Assembly (NCBI GenBank): GCA_024687305.1
Contig: JAILEQ010000064.1
Span: 1 to 64,000 of the forward strand
Origin: Lachnospiraceae bacterium
GTDB taxonomy: Bacteria > Bacillota > Clostridia > Lachnospirales > Lachnospiraceae
Direction: 5' to 3'
Length of the DNA: 64,000 nt
The notes under the pieces were generated by a model. That model ran no database searches. It was not told the DNA's origin and worked only from the letters and a program-made list of their open reading frames with translations. This document shows positions 29,853-38,636 of this stretch, in pieces. A program made the position numbers and the translations under genes. Each line of letters begins with the position of its first letter. Position 1 is the first letter of the stretch.

Positions 29853-30287
29853 TTACATTATATTATTGATCTTTGCTACTCTGCGTTTGTGTTTTTCTTC
29901 TTCCGAAAAAGGCGTATCCAGAAACGTATCCACTATCTCAAGTGCCTGAAGAGTACCTATCATACCGCCTCCCATGGCAAGCATGTTCGCGTCGTTGTGC
30001 TCTCTTGTAAGTCTTGCGGATGTTTTCTCCGAACAAAGTGCACATCTTACGCCCTTTATCTTATTGGCTACCATTGAGATGCCTATTCCGGTTGTGCAAA
30101 TAACGATACCTCTGTCACATTCTCCGGAACCCACCGCTTCTGCCGCGGGCTGTCCGAAATCGGGATAATCACATGAATTCATATCGTGTGTTCCAAAATC
30201 CTTGTACTCAAGTCCTCTCTTCTCCAGATGCTTTTTTACAGCTTCTTTAAGTTCAAATCCGCCGTGATCGCTTGCGATAGCTATCAT
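29853..30287 (-). CDS. rpiB: Ribose-5-phosphate isomerase B
   Basis: A 144-aa RpiB/LacAB-family enzyme interconverting ribose 5-phosphate and ribulose 5-phosphate. Seen: IASDHGGFELKE at the N-terminus and GIVICTTGIGISMVANK with the catalytic cysteine, then RCALCSE. It lies 18 bp after tsaC and before upp, a frequent order in Firmicutes. Confidence 0.94.
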   Translation of the reverse strand: MIAIASDHGGFELKEAVKKHLEKRGLEYKDFGTHDMNSCDYPDFGQPAAEAVGSGECDRGIVICTTGIGISMVANKIKGVRCALCSEKTSARLTREHNDANMLAMGGGMIGTLQALEIVDTFLDTPFSEEEKHKRRVAKINNIM

Positions 30288-30305
30288 ATCGTTTCTCCTT
30301 TTTCT

Positions 30306-31361
30306 TTATACTTTGAGAACGTGGTGTCCGGCTGCCTTCATGAGTCTGTTCATGGTGGCACATCCCACACCGGTCTCCTTAAATGCTTCCGAATATATGA
30401 CCTGCGCATCCTCGTCGTCAAGTTCACGCAATATTGCAAAAAGAAGCCGTGCCGCTTCATCCTCATTGTAAAATGAGCCTGCGCTCTTTATTAAAAAACG
30501 CTTGTCATATTTCGCTGTATTTTCAGCTGCCGCTATAACGGCAACTTTTTTACCTTCGATTATGTCTTTAGCTCCGAGTCGATTTATCGCATCGGCCACC
30601 TTGTCCGCGTCACCTTCGACTATCGTGAGCGGAGCATTGGGGGCATAGTGTCTGTATTTCATTCCCGGAGCTTTCGGAGCCACATCAGCGGCAGGTTCCT
30701 TTATTGCTCTGTCCCACAATACCTTTATACCCAGTGCCTTCGAAAGCATATCTTCCGTAATATAACCGGGTCTTAAGATCACGGGTGTTTCCTCTGTCAG
30801 ATCGACTATCGTGGATTCGAGTCCCACGAGCGAACGACCGCCGCACAGGATCATATCTATTCGCCCGTCCATATCTTCTATGACATATTTATCTTCTGTC
30901 GGGCTCGGTTTTCCCGAAAGGTTAGCACTGGGTGCAGCCACATATCCTCCCGCAGCCTTTATGAAGGCATTTGCGATCTTATCGGAAGGCATACGTACCG
31001 CAACCGTCGAAAGACCTCCTGTCGTTTCAAAGGGAACCGCATCCGACTTTTCAAATATCATTGTGAGAGGTCCCGGCCAGAAAACTTCAGCAAGGACATA
31101 AGCTTCTTTCGGTATATACTTTACGATCTTAGAAAGCGCTCCAAGGTCGGCTATGTGAACGATGAGCGGGTTGTCACTCGGACGTCCTTTTGCGGCATAT
31201 ATCTTTTTTGAAGACTCGGGATTGAGGGCATCTCCTCCGAGTCCGTAAACCGTCTCGGTAGGAAAAGCAACCAGTCCGCCGGCCTTTATAACATCCCCGG
31301 CTTCCCTTATAAGTGCTTCGTCTATATCGTTTTCTTCTACTCTTATTATCTTAGTATTCAC
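30306..31361 (-). CDS. tsaC: L-threonylcarbamoyladenylate synthase (Sua5/YwlC)
   Basis: A 351-aa protein that makes threonylcarbamoyl-AMP for the t6A37 modification of ANN-decoding tRNAs. The YrdC domain shows VAFPTETVYGLGGDA, the KGRPSDNPLIVH ligand motif and AAPSANLSGKPSPT; a C-terminal Sua5 domain (about 235-351) marks it as the long Sua5 form. It begins with GTG and is first in the tsaC-rpiB-upp-comEB group. Confidence 0.94.
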   Translation of the reverse strand: MNTKIIRVEENDIDEALIREAGDVIKAGGLVAFPTETVYGLGGDALNPESSKKIYAAKGRPSDNPLIVHIADLGALSKIVKYIPKEAYVLAEVFWPGPLTMIFEKSDAVPFETTGGLSTVAVRMPSDKIANAFIKAAGGYVAAPSANLSGKPSPTEDKYVIEDMDGRIDMILCGGRSLVGLESTIVDLTEETPVILRPGYITEDMLSKALGIKVLWDRAIKEPAADVAPKAPGMKYRHYAPNAPLTIVEGDADKVADAINRLGAKDIIEGKKVAVIAAAENTAKYDKRFLIKSAGSFYNEDEAARLLFAILRELDDEDAQVIYSEAFKETGVGCATMNRLMKAAGHHVLKV

Positions 31362-31400
31362 ACCATTTCCATTATATCATTATTTGAAAATTCTGTACAC

Positions 31401-31427
31401 GAAAATGGGGCTTTAAAAGCCCCATTG
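31401..31427 (-). terminator. Terminator after the GH18 gene
   Basis: AATGGGGCT and AGCCCCATT arms with a TTAAA loop; on the minus strand TTTTC follows. It ends just at the stop codon of the GH18 gene. Confidence 0.8.
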
Positions 31428-31428
31428 T

Positions 31429-33129
31429 TTACTGATTCATATATACTTCGATGCTGTCCCAGATATCCGGTGTTTCCTGCCCGAGCTTCCACGACGCAAC
31501 ACCTGCGACACCGGCCTGTTTCATGACGTTAAGTCTTACTTCAAGAGAATCCTTGTCTTCCATCCATACCTGGTAGAAAACGCCTCCGATAGTCGCCTCG
31601 CCGTAGTTTTGGTATGTTGACTCATCCCATTTGGTCTCTATGCCGTTTCGCTTTAAGAAATCCTGCGAAACCTGCATCGTAACGGCTTCCGAAGAAAGAT
31701 CTTCGCCTTCCGTCTTCCACACTCTCGTATAGAAAGGAACGGCATTTATGACTCTTTCCTTGGGTACAAGATTGACAGTCGTCTCGATGCCTTTCTGCAT
31801 CCAGGGAATCGAAGAAACCGAACCTGCTTCGGGAGAACCTTTGTAATGCTCATCGTAGCCCATTATTATAATGTAATCTACGAATTCACCCTGCGAATGG
31901 CGGTTATAATGTGCCGTATACTCAGTAGGCACATAGTTGTCGACCGAAATAACAAGACCATTCTCGTGACAGGCGATCGCAAGTTCTCTTATGAACTGAA
32001 CATAGTGATCCGCACACTGCGATGTAACGTATTCAAAGTCCACGTTTATTCCGTCCGCTCCGTAAGAGAGGACCGATGCGACCAGTTCATTCACCAGATT
32101 TCTTCTTTTACTTGTATAGGAAAGGATCTCGTAATCGTCTATTTCGACGCCGGTATGGAAGTCGGAAATAAGAGCCCATACTTCAAGCCCCATATCGTGT
32201 GCCGCTGCCGTATAATCGGTGTTGGCAACATGCGTAAACGAACCTTCGTTGTCAACAAGCCAATACCATGTGGGAGAAATGACGTTTAGTGCCTTTGTGG
32301 CTGCAACAGCCGAACGCAGTTCGCTTCCGCCCATAGCAAACTCGATATTGTGCCATGTAAGGTTTATCTTGTGATCTCTTGTAAGATAATGAAATTCTTC
32401 TTTAGCCGCATCGCTGACGGGAGTCAACGTATCGGTTCTTTCATCTTTTAATCTGAAGTTTTCGACATAACCTATGAAACAGTCATCGGTCTTAACCTTT
32501 GTCCATTCATCCATAGGTTCAATTATCTCGACGGTGGTCCCTTCCGAAATGTCGCAAAGTATCTCGCTTTTAACACCGCCTTTTCTGCGGACCTGAGTAT
32601 CGCTCTTTATCGTTGCAACGGTTCTTGTCCCCCATTCGGTGTAAACCTGAACTCTGTGGGGATCATCAAATACCTCGTATGAGAAATTCACAAACTGCTT
32701 TATGTAGTCTGCGGCAATATAAAGTTTATCGTTCTTTATATAGGAAATAACGTATCCGTAATCTTTGGATTCACCGGTCTTAACATCGGTCATCATTTTT
32801 CCGTCCACGGGACTTTCGTAAGTCGTTGAAGGAGTCGAAAACAGTAAAAGACCTTCGTTCGTGTCAAGATAGAATCTTTCCGTGAAAAGTTCTTCGATGA
32901 TCTCTCTTTCAAAATAGAGATTTCCGTCGTAGAGCTTGGCATTTTTTCCGTACTTTTCGTTCTGAAGGATGATCGGAACGTCATCCTTTGCAAATATTTC
33001 AAAATAATCGTTTAAATCGGCATAATCGTGTCCGTAAGAATACTTCTCGTAAAGACCTTTTCCGAAGCTTAGAGCAAATACGATTATAATAAGGGCGATC
33101 GCGATGACCACCGGAATAACTTTCTTCAT
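31429..33129 (-). CDS. Membrane-anchored GH18 glycosidase with SH3 domain
   Basis: A 566-aa extracytoplasmic protein: N-terminal anchor or signal (about residues 4-24), a region resembling copper-amine-oxidase-N domains (about 35-165), an SH3-type wall-binding domain (about 170-235, including TQVRRKGGVKSEILCDISEG) and a C-terminal GH18 barrel (about 250-566). The GH18 active-site pattern DGINVDFEYV is intact, with the proton-donor glutamate. The closest functional type is the YaaH/YdhD/LysM-GH18 cortex or wall glycosidases, although the binding module here is SH3. A good GAGGAA ribosome-binding site precedes the ATG. Confidence 0.88.
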   Translation of the reverse strand: MKKVIPVVIAIALIIIVFALSFGKGLYEKYSYGHDYADLNDYFEIFAKDDVPIILQNEKYGKNAKLYDGNLYFEREIIEELFTERFYLDTNEGLLLFSTPSTTYESPVDGKMMTDVKTGESKDYGYVISYIKNDKLYIAADYIKQFVNFSYEVFDDPHRVQVYTEWGTRTVATIKSDTQVRRKGGVKSEILCDISEGTTVEIIEPMDEWTKVKTDDCFIGYVENFRLKDERTDTLTPVSDAAKEEFHYLTRDHKINLTWHNIEFAMGGSELRSAVAATKALNVISPTWYWLVDNEGSFTHVANTDYTAAAHDMGLEVWALISDFHTGVEIDDYEILSYTSKRRNLVNELVASVLSYGADGINVDFEYVTSQCADHYVQFIRELAIACHENGLVISVDNYVPTEYTAHYNRHSQGEFVDYIIIMGYDEHYKGSPEAGSVSSIPWMQKGIETTVNLVPKERVINAVPFYTRVWKTEGEDLSSEAVTMQVSQDFLKRNGIETKWDESTYQNYGEATIGGVFYQVWMEDKDSLEVRLNVMKQAGVAGVASWKLGQETPDIWDSIEVYMNQ

Positions 33130-33253
33130 TCCCGTTCCTCCTGACCGCCCATAATTATAACAGACTATTTTAAGTCCGTCATTAAAATAAATCCTTAATA
33201 TTCTTCAAATATTGTCCGATAATCTTTCAAAGAGAACCGCACGCTCTCCGGCT

Positions 33254-33451
33254 TTATGCCGATAATACATAATTTAATATCGAAAGATCACCGGTAACCG
33301 AATACGAAAACCTTGCTTTATAACACCCCCTGTCCTTGTTAAGTTTCGAAGCGACGCACTCAGGCGACGCCGGCTTTCCGTTTAGGAGCAGAACAACGCC
33401 GAACTCAGAAAGGCGAATCAGTTTTTCGTATAAATTTTCACTCCACTCCAT
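33254..33451 (-). CDS. Small protein of unknown function (65 aa)
   Basis: A 65-aa reading frame beginning MEWSENLYEKLIRLSEFGVV and ending at SILNYVLSA. I do not recognise it. It is supported by GGAGG with ideal spacing before the ATG at 33451 and by alternating hydrophobic and charged residues. There is no membrane segment or metal motif, and one CYK motif. It lies alone in an A+T-rich stretch between the GH18 gene and mecA. Confidence 0.5.
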   Translation of the reverse strand: MEWSENLYEKLIRLSEFGVVLLLNGKPASPECVASKLNKDRGCYKARFSYSVTGDLSILNYVLSA

Positions 33452-33888
33452 AAATATACCTCCGGATGATATTCGTGATGATAACAAAACCGGTCATGTA
33501 CGGTTTTACAGGGGTCCATCGGCATTCATATAATTATTTGTAAATTGACGGGATACATAATAAATGTATCCGAATCACACTTGTCCCAATACGGGTGATT
33601 GTTGAATTTTTGTTTCAAATAAATGCTGATTTCCGTCGGATCCAAAACATGTTCACTTATGTGCTGTCCGGATATTAACGTTAACAGAAATATAGAACTG
33701 AAAAGAATTTCAGAACTTTAAAAATGTAACCCCACCATCTCTCCTTCCCGAATGCGGATTGATGGATTCCCTGTGTGGTAATAATACACAATTTCCAAGA
33801 TGATTGCAAGTACTTTTTTGTGTATTTTACATAAAGAAATGTGGGTAAACAAACTTCTTATTTTTTTATAAACTAAACTCTCGATTAC
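33452..33888. other. Noncoding stretch upstream of mecA
   Basis: An A+T-rich interval with no convincing gene. It holds a short inverted repeat AAAACCG-N8-CGGTTTT at 33486-33507, which would lie in the leader of the small 65-aa gene on the minus strand. I see no tRNA or recognisable riboswitch. Confidence 0.4.
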
Positions 33889-33917
33889 TTGACTTAAGTT
33901 ACCTTTGATACTATATT
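33889..33917 (+). promoter_or_regulatory. mecA promoter
   Basis: TTGACT (33889-33894), a 17-bp spacer and TATATT (33912-33917). Transcription would start near 33924, about 30 nt before the GTG start. Confidence 0.65.
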
Positions 33918-33954
33918 TACATCATAATAAAGAAGGATGAAAGGAGGCCCTTAC

Positions 33955-34677
33955 GTGAAAATTGAAAAAGTAAACGATTATCAGATTCGGTGCACATTGA
34001 CCCGTGAGGATCTTGCCTCCCGTAAACTTAAGATAAGCGAGTTGGCATACGGCACCAAGAAAGCCAAAGATCTCTTCAGAGATATGATGGAGATGGCTCA
34101 TTGCGAATACGGCTTCGAAGCGGACAACATTCCTCTTATGATCGAAGCGATCCCCATGAATTCGGAATGTATCGTCCTTATCATCACCAAAGTTGAAGAT
34201 CCCGACGAGCTCGATACCAGATTTTCCAAATTCGCCCCGGGTGTTCACGACGATGATTACGATGAAGACGAAGAAGACGAATTCGAAGAAGACAACGACG
34301 AGACCGGCTTAAGCGATCTGTTCAACAGATTCAAAGACGCTCTCGAAAAGAAATCACAACAGCTTGCAAACGGCGAGATCAAGCTTGATGGAATGGCATT
34401 TTCTTTCTCCTCGATGGCAGATATCTCTACCATCGCAAAGGGTTTGAAAGATTTCTATACCGACGACAGCAAACTGTATCGCAATAAAGAGACCGGTGAG
34501 TATCTTCTTATATTAAAACGTTCGAAGATGGATATGATAGATTTCGTGAAAGCATGCAACCTTGCTTCCGAATTCGGAGGACCCATCAAGAGCGGAAAGC
34601 TCGGCGAAGCATATCTTGAAGAACACTACGAAGTCATCTGTGCAAAAGATGCGATCGAGATAGTATCATTTTTATAA
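33955..34677 (+). CDS. mecA: MecA-like adaptor protein
   Basis: A 240-aa protein of the MecA/YpbH family, adaptors that deliver substrates to ClpCP. An N-terminal domain (about 1-85, beginning MKIEKVNDYQIRCTLTREDL) is joined by a very acidic linker (about 95-115, mostly Asp and Glu) to the C-terminal Clp-binding domain (about 140-240). I start at GTG 33955 because AGGAGG lies seven bases upstream; an ATG six codons earlier overlaps that site. The substrate is not predictable. Confidence 0.88.
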   Translation: MKIEKVNDYQIRCTLTREDLASRKLKISELAYGTKKAKDLFRDMMEMAHCEYGFEADNIPLMIEAIPMNSECIVLIITKVEDPDELDTRFSKFAPGVHDDDYDEDEEDEFEEDNDETGLSDLFNRFKDALEKKSQQLANGEIKLDGMAFSFSSMADISTIAKGLKDFYTDDSKLYRNKETGEYLLILKRSKMDMIDFVKACNLASEFGGPIKSGKLGEAYLEEHYEVICAKDAIEIVSFL

Positions 34678-34685
34678 TTTTACAA

Positions 34686-34719
34686 AAAGAAAACTCGGAT
34701 GAAACCATCCGAGTTTTTT
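34686..34719. terminator. Bidirectional terminator between mecA and the DUF1858 gene
   Basis: An 11-bp stem (AAACTCGGATG and CATCCGAGTTT) with a 4-nt loop. A T-run follows on the plus strand and an A-rich flank gives a T-run on the minus strand. Confidence 0.88.
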
Positions 34720-34734
34720 AATGTCTTTTGTTAC

Positions 34735-34926
34735 TTAAGCTTCTGCGATTACCTTCATTAATTCTTCAATATCTATGCCGTGAACCATTGCGGCTTCCTC
34801 GAGGCTTTCACCCTGAGCCGAAGGGCATCCGAGGCAATGCATGCCTGCTTCCATAAGGATGGGTGCTATTTGGGGAGCCGTGCGTAAGATCTCGCCTATT
34901 GTCATTTCTTTTGTGATTTCGCTCAT
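34735..34926 (-). CDS. DUF1858 domain small redox-type protein
   Basis: A 63-aa protein with the DUF1858 pattern: [20 protein letters not shown] followed by [17 protein letters not shown] with the conserved CxxC pair. Related domains occur alone or fused to disulphide- or FeS-handling proteins in anaerobes, where the cysteines may bind a metal or sense redox state. It starts at 34926, preceded by AGGAGG. It is divergently arranged from the pyruvate formate-lyase locus, with 235 bp between the two starts. Confidence 0.85.
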   Translation of the reverse strand: MSEITKEMTIGEILRTAPQIAPILMEAGMHCLGCPSAQGESLEEAAMVHGIDIEELMKVIAEA

Positions 34927-35060
34927 ATATTTTCCTCCTGACAATCTTCATTAACAATTACAATCAAACTATATAACATACAAATTACCTTAGCAAGCAT
35001 TGAAAAAGTAAAAATACTATAAAATCTCCGAATGTACTTAAAAAAGAACACTGTGCATTA

Positions 35061-35089
35061 TTGACCGCGAATAAAGGTGAGACTATAAT
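35061..35089 (+). promoter_or_regulatory. Promoter of the split pyruvate formate-lyase operon
   Basis: TTGACC (35061-35066), a 17-bp spacer and TATAAT (35084-35089), close to consensus, consistent with high expression. Transcription would start near 35096, leaving a leader of about 66 nt. Confidence 0.75.
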
Positions 35090-35110
35090 TGACTTACACT
35101 TCATAGACAG

Positions 35111-35131
35111 CATTTGGGACTGTCCCAAATG
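35111..35131. promoter_or_regulatory. 21-bp palindrome in the pfl leader
   Basis: CATTTGGGAC and GTCCCAAATG are perfect 10-bp arms around a single T. The site lies about 15 nt downstream of the predicted transcription start and about 30 nt before the pflB ATG. It could be a repressor roadblock or an mRNA hairpin. It does not resemble the Rex site. Confidence 0.6.
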
Positions 35132-35161
35132 AGCACAAATACAAAACAGGAGGCATTTCAA

Positions 35162-37201
35162 ATGAGACCGGAATGGACAGATTTTGTAGGCGGCAAGTGG
35201 GATCATGAGATCAACGTTCGTGATTTCATCCAGAAGAACTATCATCCTTATGACGGTGATGAGTCTTTCCTTGCTGGACCTACACAGAACACAAAAGACT
35301 TATGGGCAATGGTAACAGAGCTTAGTAAGAAGGAAAGAGAAGCAGGCGGCGTTCTTGATATGGACACCAAGGTTATCTCTACCATTACTTCTCACGGCCC
35401 CGGATATCTTGACAAGAGCAAAGAGACCATCGTTGGTTTCCAGACAGATAAGCCCTTCAAGCGTTCAATGCAGCCTTATGGCGGTATCCGTATGGCAGAA
35501 AAGGCTTGTTCCGACAACGGATATACAGTAGATCCTGAGATCAGTGAGTTCTTCTCAGTTCACAGAAAAACACACAACGCAGGATGTTTCGATGCTTACA
35601 ACGATGAGATGAGAGCTTGCCGTTCTTCTCACGTTATCACAGGTCTTCCGGATGCATACGGAAGAGGACGTATCATCGGCGACTACAGACGTATCGCTCT
35701 TTACGGTATCGACAGACTTATCGAAGACAAGATCGATCAGAAGAACTCCACCGGACGTGTTATGACAGATGATGTTATCCGTCTTCGTGAAGAGATTTCC
35801 GAGCAGATCACAGCATTAAAGCTTATGAAGGAAATGGCAGCTTCTTACGGTTGCGATATTTCCAAGCCCGCATCAAACGTACAGGAAGCTATCCAGGCTA
35901 CATACTTCGGATACCTTTCAGCAGTTAAGGAGCAGAACGGTGCAGCTATGTCACTCGGACGTACCTCTACCTTCATCGACTGCTTCGCAGAGAGAGACTT
36001 AAAGAACGGAACCTTCACCGAAGAACAGATCCAGGAATTCGTTGATCACTTCATCATAAAGCTTCGTTGCGTTAAGTTCGCTCGTACTCCCGAATACAAC
36101 CAGATCTTCGCAGGCGATCCCGTATGGGTTACCGAGTCGATCGGTGGTGTTGGTGTTGACGGCCGTCACATGGTAACAAAGATGAGCTTCAGATATCTTC
36201 ACACACTTGAGAACCTTGGCGCAGCTCCCGAGCCCAACCTTACGGTTCTTTGGTCAACAAGACTTCCTGAGAAATTCAAGAAGTTCTGTGCTAAGATCTC
36301 TATCACAACATCTTCCATCCAGTATGAGAACGATGACCTTATGCGTGTAACTCACGGTGATGACTACGGTATCGCATGTTGCGTATCCTCCATGAGAATC
36401 GGTAAGGAAATGCAGTTCTTCGGTGCTCGTGCTAACCTTGCAAAGTGCCTCCTCTATGCTTTAAACGGTGGTGTAGACGAAGTTACCAAGAAGCAGGTTG
36501 GTCCCAAGTATCGTCCTGTTGAAGGTGATTACCTTGACTACGACGATGTAATGGCTAAATACACCGACATGATGGAATGGCTTGCAGATGTATACGTTAA
36601 CACTCTTAACGTTATCCACTACATGCACGACAAGTACTGCTATGAGAGAGCTCAGATGGCTCTTCATGACAGAGACGTACGTCGTTACTTCGCTACCGGT
36701 ATGGCAGGTCTTTCGGTTGTTGCCGACTCGTTATCTGCTATCAAGTATGCTAAGGTTAAAGTTATCCGTGACGAAGACGGTATCATCACCGATTTCGAGA
36801 CCACAGGTGACTTCCCTAAATACGGTAACGATGATGACCGTGTTGACTCCATCGCTCAGGAGCTTGTACACAAGTTCATGACCATGATCAGAAGACATCA
36901 TACATACAGAGACGGTTTCCCGACCATGTCAGTTCTTACCATTACCTCTAACGTTACATACGGTAAGGCAACAGGTAACACCCCTGACGGACGTAGAAAG
37001 GGACAGCCTTTCGCTCCCGGTGCAAACCCGATGCACAGACGTGATACTCACGGTGCAGTTGCTTCACTTTCATCTGTTGCTAAGCTTCCTTTCATGGATT
37101 CTCAGGACGGTATCTCAAATACCTTCACGATCATCCCCGGAGCACTCGGTAAGGAAGATCAGATCTTCGCAGGTGATATCGAAGTAGATCTTAACAAATA
37201 A
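35162..37201 (+). CDS. pflB: Pyruvate formate-lyase body lacking the glycyl-radical domain
   Basis: A 679-aa protein that cleaves pyruvate with CoA to acetyl-CoA and formate. The N-terminal [11 protein letters not shown]-like and [10 protein letters not shown] motifs are present, and the catalytic thiyl pair is intact in [16 protein letters not shown] (C406-C407). The protein stops at [20 protein letters not shown] and a few more residues, where normal ~750-aa enzymes continue into the radical-bearing C-terminal domain. The stop is clean: a new AGGAGG and a separate gene follow, and the missing segment is encoded as its own gene at 37451. The start at 35162 has AGGAGG eight bases upstream; an in-frame ATG also exists at 35129. 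Activity must depend on the separate subunit. Confidence 0.95.
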   Translation: MRPEWTDFVGGKWDHEINVRDFIQKNYHPYDGDESFLAGPTQNTKDLWAMVTELSKKEREAGGVLDMDTKVISTITSHGPGYLDKSKETIVGFQTDKPFKRSMQPYGGIRMAEKACSDNGYTVDPEISEFFSVHRKTHNAGCFDAYNDEMRACRSSHVITGLPDAYGRGRIIGDYRRIALYGIDRLIEDKIDQKNSTGRVMTDDVIRLREEISEQITALKLMKEMAASYGCDISKPASNVQEAIQATYFGYLSAVKEQNGAAMSLGRTSTFIDCFAERDLKNGTFTEEQIQEFVDHFIIKLRCVKFARTPEYNQIFAGDPVWVTESIGGVGVDGRHMVTKMSFRYLHTLENLGAAPEPNLTVLWSTRLPEKFKKFCAKISITTSSIQYENDDLMRVTHGDDYGIACCVSSMRIGKEMQFFGARANLAKCLLYALNGGVDEVTKKQVGPKYRPVEGDYLDYDDVMAKYTDMMEWLADVYVNTLNVIHYMHDKYCYERAQMALHDRDVRRYFATGMAGLSVVADSLSAIKYAKVKVIRDEDGIITDFETTGDFPKYGNDDDRVDSIAQELVHKFMTMIRRHHTYRDGFPTMSVLTITSNVTYGKATGNTPDGRRKGQPFAPGANPMHRRDTHGAVASLSSVAKLPFMDSQDGISNTFTIIPGALGKEDQIFAGDIEVDLNK

Positions 37202-37230
37202 ATTTACAACAATTACAGGAGGTGAACCCA

Positions 37231-37431
37231 ATGGATTCAAATGCAATGATCGATGACCTTGTAAAAATGCTTGACTCAGACATGAGCAACGGTGTAGGAC
37301 ATGTGAACGTCGACTTCGACGAGAACTCTCAGGGAAAGACCGTTCAGACCATGGGATGCACCGATTGTTCAAGAACTCCCCTGGCATGCAGTGTTCCGAC
37401 ACTTCATCAGGGACTCGACGATTACGAATAA
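37231..37431 (+). CDS. 66-aa paralogue of part of the glycyl-radical domain, with Cys tail
   Basis: A small protein translated from a strong AGGAGG site. Residues 6-29 ([20 protein letters not shown] and NVDF) align with the opening of the glycyl-radical subunit encoded next ([23 protein letters not shown]), but the following part lacks the RVSGYAV loop and instead has [12 protein letters not shown], with three cysteines (C43, C46, C53). It therefore looks like a duplicated and diverged domain fragment retained between the two functional halves of the lyase. A structural, redox, repair or metal-binding role is open; I know no described family. Confidence 0.8.
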   Translation: MDSNAMIDDLVKMLDSDMSNGVGHVNVDFDENSQGKTVQTMGCTDCSRTPLACSVPTLHQGLDDYE

Positions 37432-37450
37432 TCATAAGGAGGACAAAAAT

Positions 37451-37693
37451 ATGGCAGCTAATGCAGCTCAGGTTTCAAACCTTGTTTCATTACTTGATGG
37501 TTACGTTACCAAAGGTGGACATCACCTTAACGTTAACGTTTTAAACAGAGATACTCTTTTGGATGCACAGGCTCATCCCGAGAATTATCCTCAGCTTACA
37601 ATCCGTGTATCGGGTTACGCTGTTAACTTCATTAAGTTAACTCCCGAACAGCAGGCTGATGTTATTTCCCGTACATTCCACGAAGCTATCTAA
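37451..37693 (+). CDS. Separate glycyl-radical subunit of pyruvate formate-lyase
   Basis: An 80-aa protein equivalent to the C-terminal domain of pyruvate formate-lyase and to the GrcA (YfiD) spare-part protein of E. coli, but shorter than GrcA (127 aa). Seen: [21 protein letters not shown], the radical loop [12 protein letters not shown] with the radical glycine at G55, and the end [14 protein letters not shown]. Because the body protein lacks this segment, this subunit should be essential rather than a rescue factor. It has its own AAGGAGG site and is followed by a terminator. Confidence 0.93.
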   Translation: MAANAAQVSNLVSLLDGYVTKGGHHLNVNVLNRDTLLDAQAHPENYPQLTIRVSGYAVNFIKLTPEQQADVISRTFHEAI

Positions 37694-37707
37694 TCAAGCT
37701 ACAACGA

Positions 37708-37738
37708 GAGCCCGGAGAAATACTCCGGGCTCATTTTT
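37708..37738 (+). terminator. Terminator between the glycyl-radical subunit and pflA
   Basis: A 10-bp stem GAGCCCGGAG/CTCCGGGCTC with a 5-nt loop and ATTTTT afterwards. pflA begins only 14 bp later with no visible promoter, so its expression probably depends on partial readthrough. Confidence 0.9.
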
Positions 37739-37751
37739 ATAGGAGATCAGT

Positions 37752-38522
37752 ATGCAGGGAAGAATTCATTCACTCGAAAGCTTCGGTACGGTTGACGGAC
37801 CCGGAGTAAGATATGTAGTGTTCTTTCAGGGTTGTCCCATGAGATGTGCTTATTGCCACAATCCGGACACCTGGGAACTTAACGCAGGCGAACTCATGGA
37901 TTCGGATTATATCATCGAACAGTTCGAGCGTAACCGCAGTTTCTATACTACCGGCGGTATCACCGCAACAGGCGGAGAACCGCTCATGCAGATAGACTTC
38001 CTTACGGAACTCTTTACGAAAGCCAAAGAAAAGGATATCCATACGTGTCTCGATTCATCGGGTATTGCGTTCAATCCAAACAATCCCGAGCTTATGGCTA
38101 AGTTTGACAAGCTTATCAAAGTTACCGATCTTGTCATGCTTGACATTAAACATATCGATCCCGAAAAACACTTCGCACTTACCAAACAGCACAATGAAAA
38201 CATTCTTGCATTTGCACAGTATTTAAGTGATAACGGTGTTGATTTATGGATAAGACACGTTGTTGTTCCGGGACTCACCGATGATGATGTTTATCTTGAG
38301 AAGCTCGGATACTTTATCGGCGGTCTTAAGACATTAAAGGCTTTGGATGTACTTCCATACCACACTATGGGTGTGGTCAAATATGAGAAGCTAGGTATCG
38401 AATATCCGTTAAAGGGTGTACCCGCCATGAGCCAAAAGACCGCTTTGGAGAAAAAAGAAGTTATTCTTAAAGGCATAAAAGAACGTCGTAAAGACGACAA
38501 TACGGAACATACGAATCTTTGA
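37752..38522 (+). CDS. pflA: Pyruvate formate-lyase activating enzyme
   Basis: A 256-aa radical SAM enzyme that abstracts hydrogen from the lyase glycine to create the glycyl radical. The cluster motif CPMRCAYCHNPDTW (CxxxCxxC) is at about residue 30, preceded by the GTVDGPGVRYVVFFQGC signature, and TGGEPLMQ and later barrel motifs are present. Length is normal for PflA. Here its substrate should be the separate 80-aa subunit. A terminator just upstream implies lower expression than the lyase. Confidence 0.95.
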   Translation: MQGRIHSLESFGTVDGPGVRYVVFFQGCPMRCAYCHNPDTWELNAGELMDSDYIIEQFERNRSFYTTGGITATGGEPLMQIDFLTELFTKAKEKDIHTCLDSSGIAFNPNNPELMAKFDKLIKVTDLVMLDIKHIDPEKHFALTKQHNENILAFAQYLSDNGVDLWIRHVVVPGLTDDDVYLEKLGYFIGGLKTLKALDVLPYHTMGVVKYEKLGIEYPLKGVPAMSQKTALEKKEVILKGIKERRKDDNTEHTNL

Positions 38523-38567
38523 TCCGTTATTCTCCGTCTTTCTTTCGATTCTTCATTAAAAATTTAC

Positions 38568-38596
38568 TTGTTAATTTTTCAGGTATATATTAGAAT
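38568..38596 (+). promoter_or_regulatory. Ferredoxin promoter
   Basis: TTGTTA (38568-38573), a 17-bp spacer and TAGAAT (38591-38596), about 35 bp before the ferredoxin start. Confidence 0.6.
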
Positions 38597-38636
38597 GGTT
38601 ACGACAAATAAGTATAAATACAAGGAGGAAAAAGTT

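Noticed and set aside
31361-31376. A second leaderless gene at tsaC (TATAAT close to the GTG start)
   Set aside because: The -35 match is poor (TGTACA) and a GGA lies before the GTG, so the hexamer may be accidental.
33452-33888. A tRNA, riboswitch or small RNA gene in the 437-bp gap before mecA
   Set aside because: I found no cloverleaf, conserved riboswitch core or promoter-terminator pair; only a short inverted repeat is visible.
37150-37480. A frameshift or sequencing error that breaks one pyruvate formate-lyase gene
   Set aside because: The body ends in a clean stop, each following gene has its own AGGAGG and start, and a whole additional gene with a Cys tail lies between; a simple frameshift cannot explain this.
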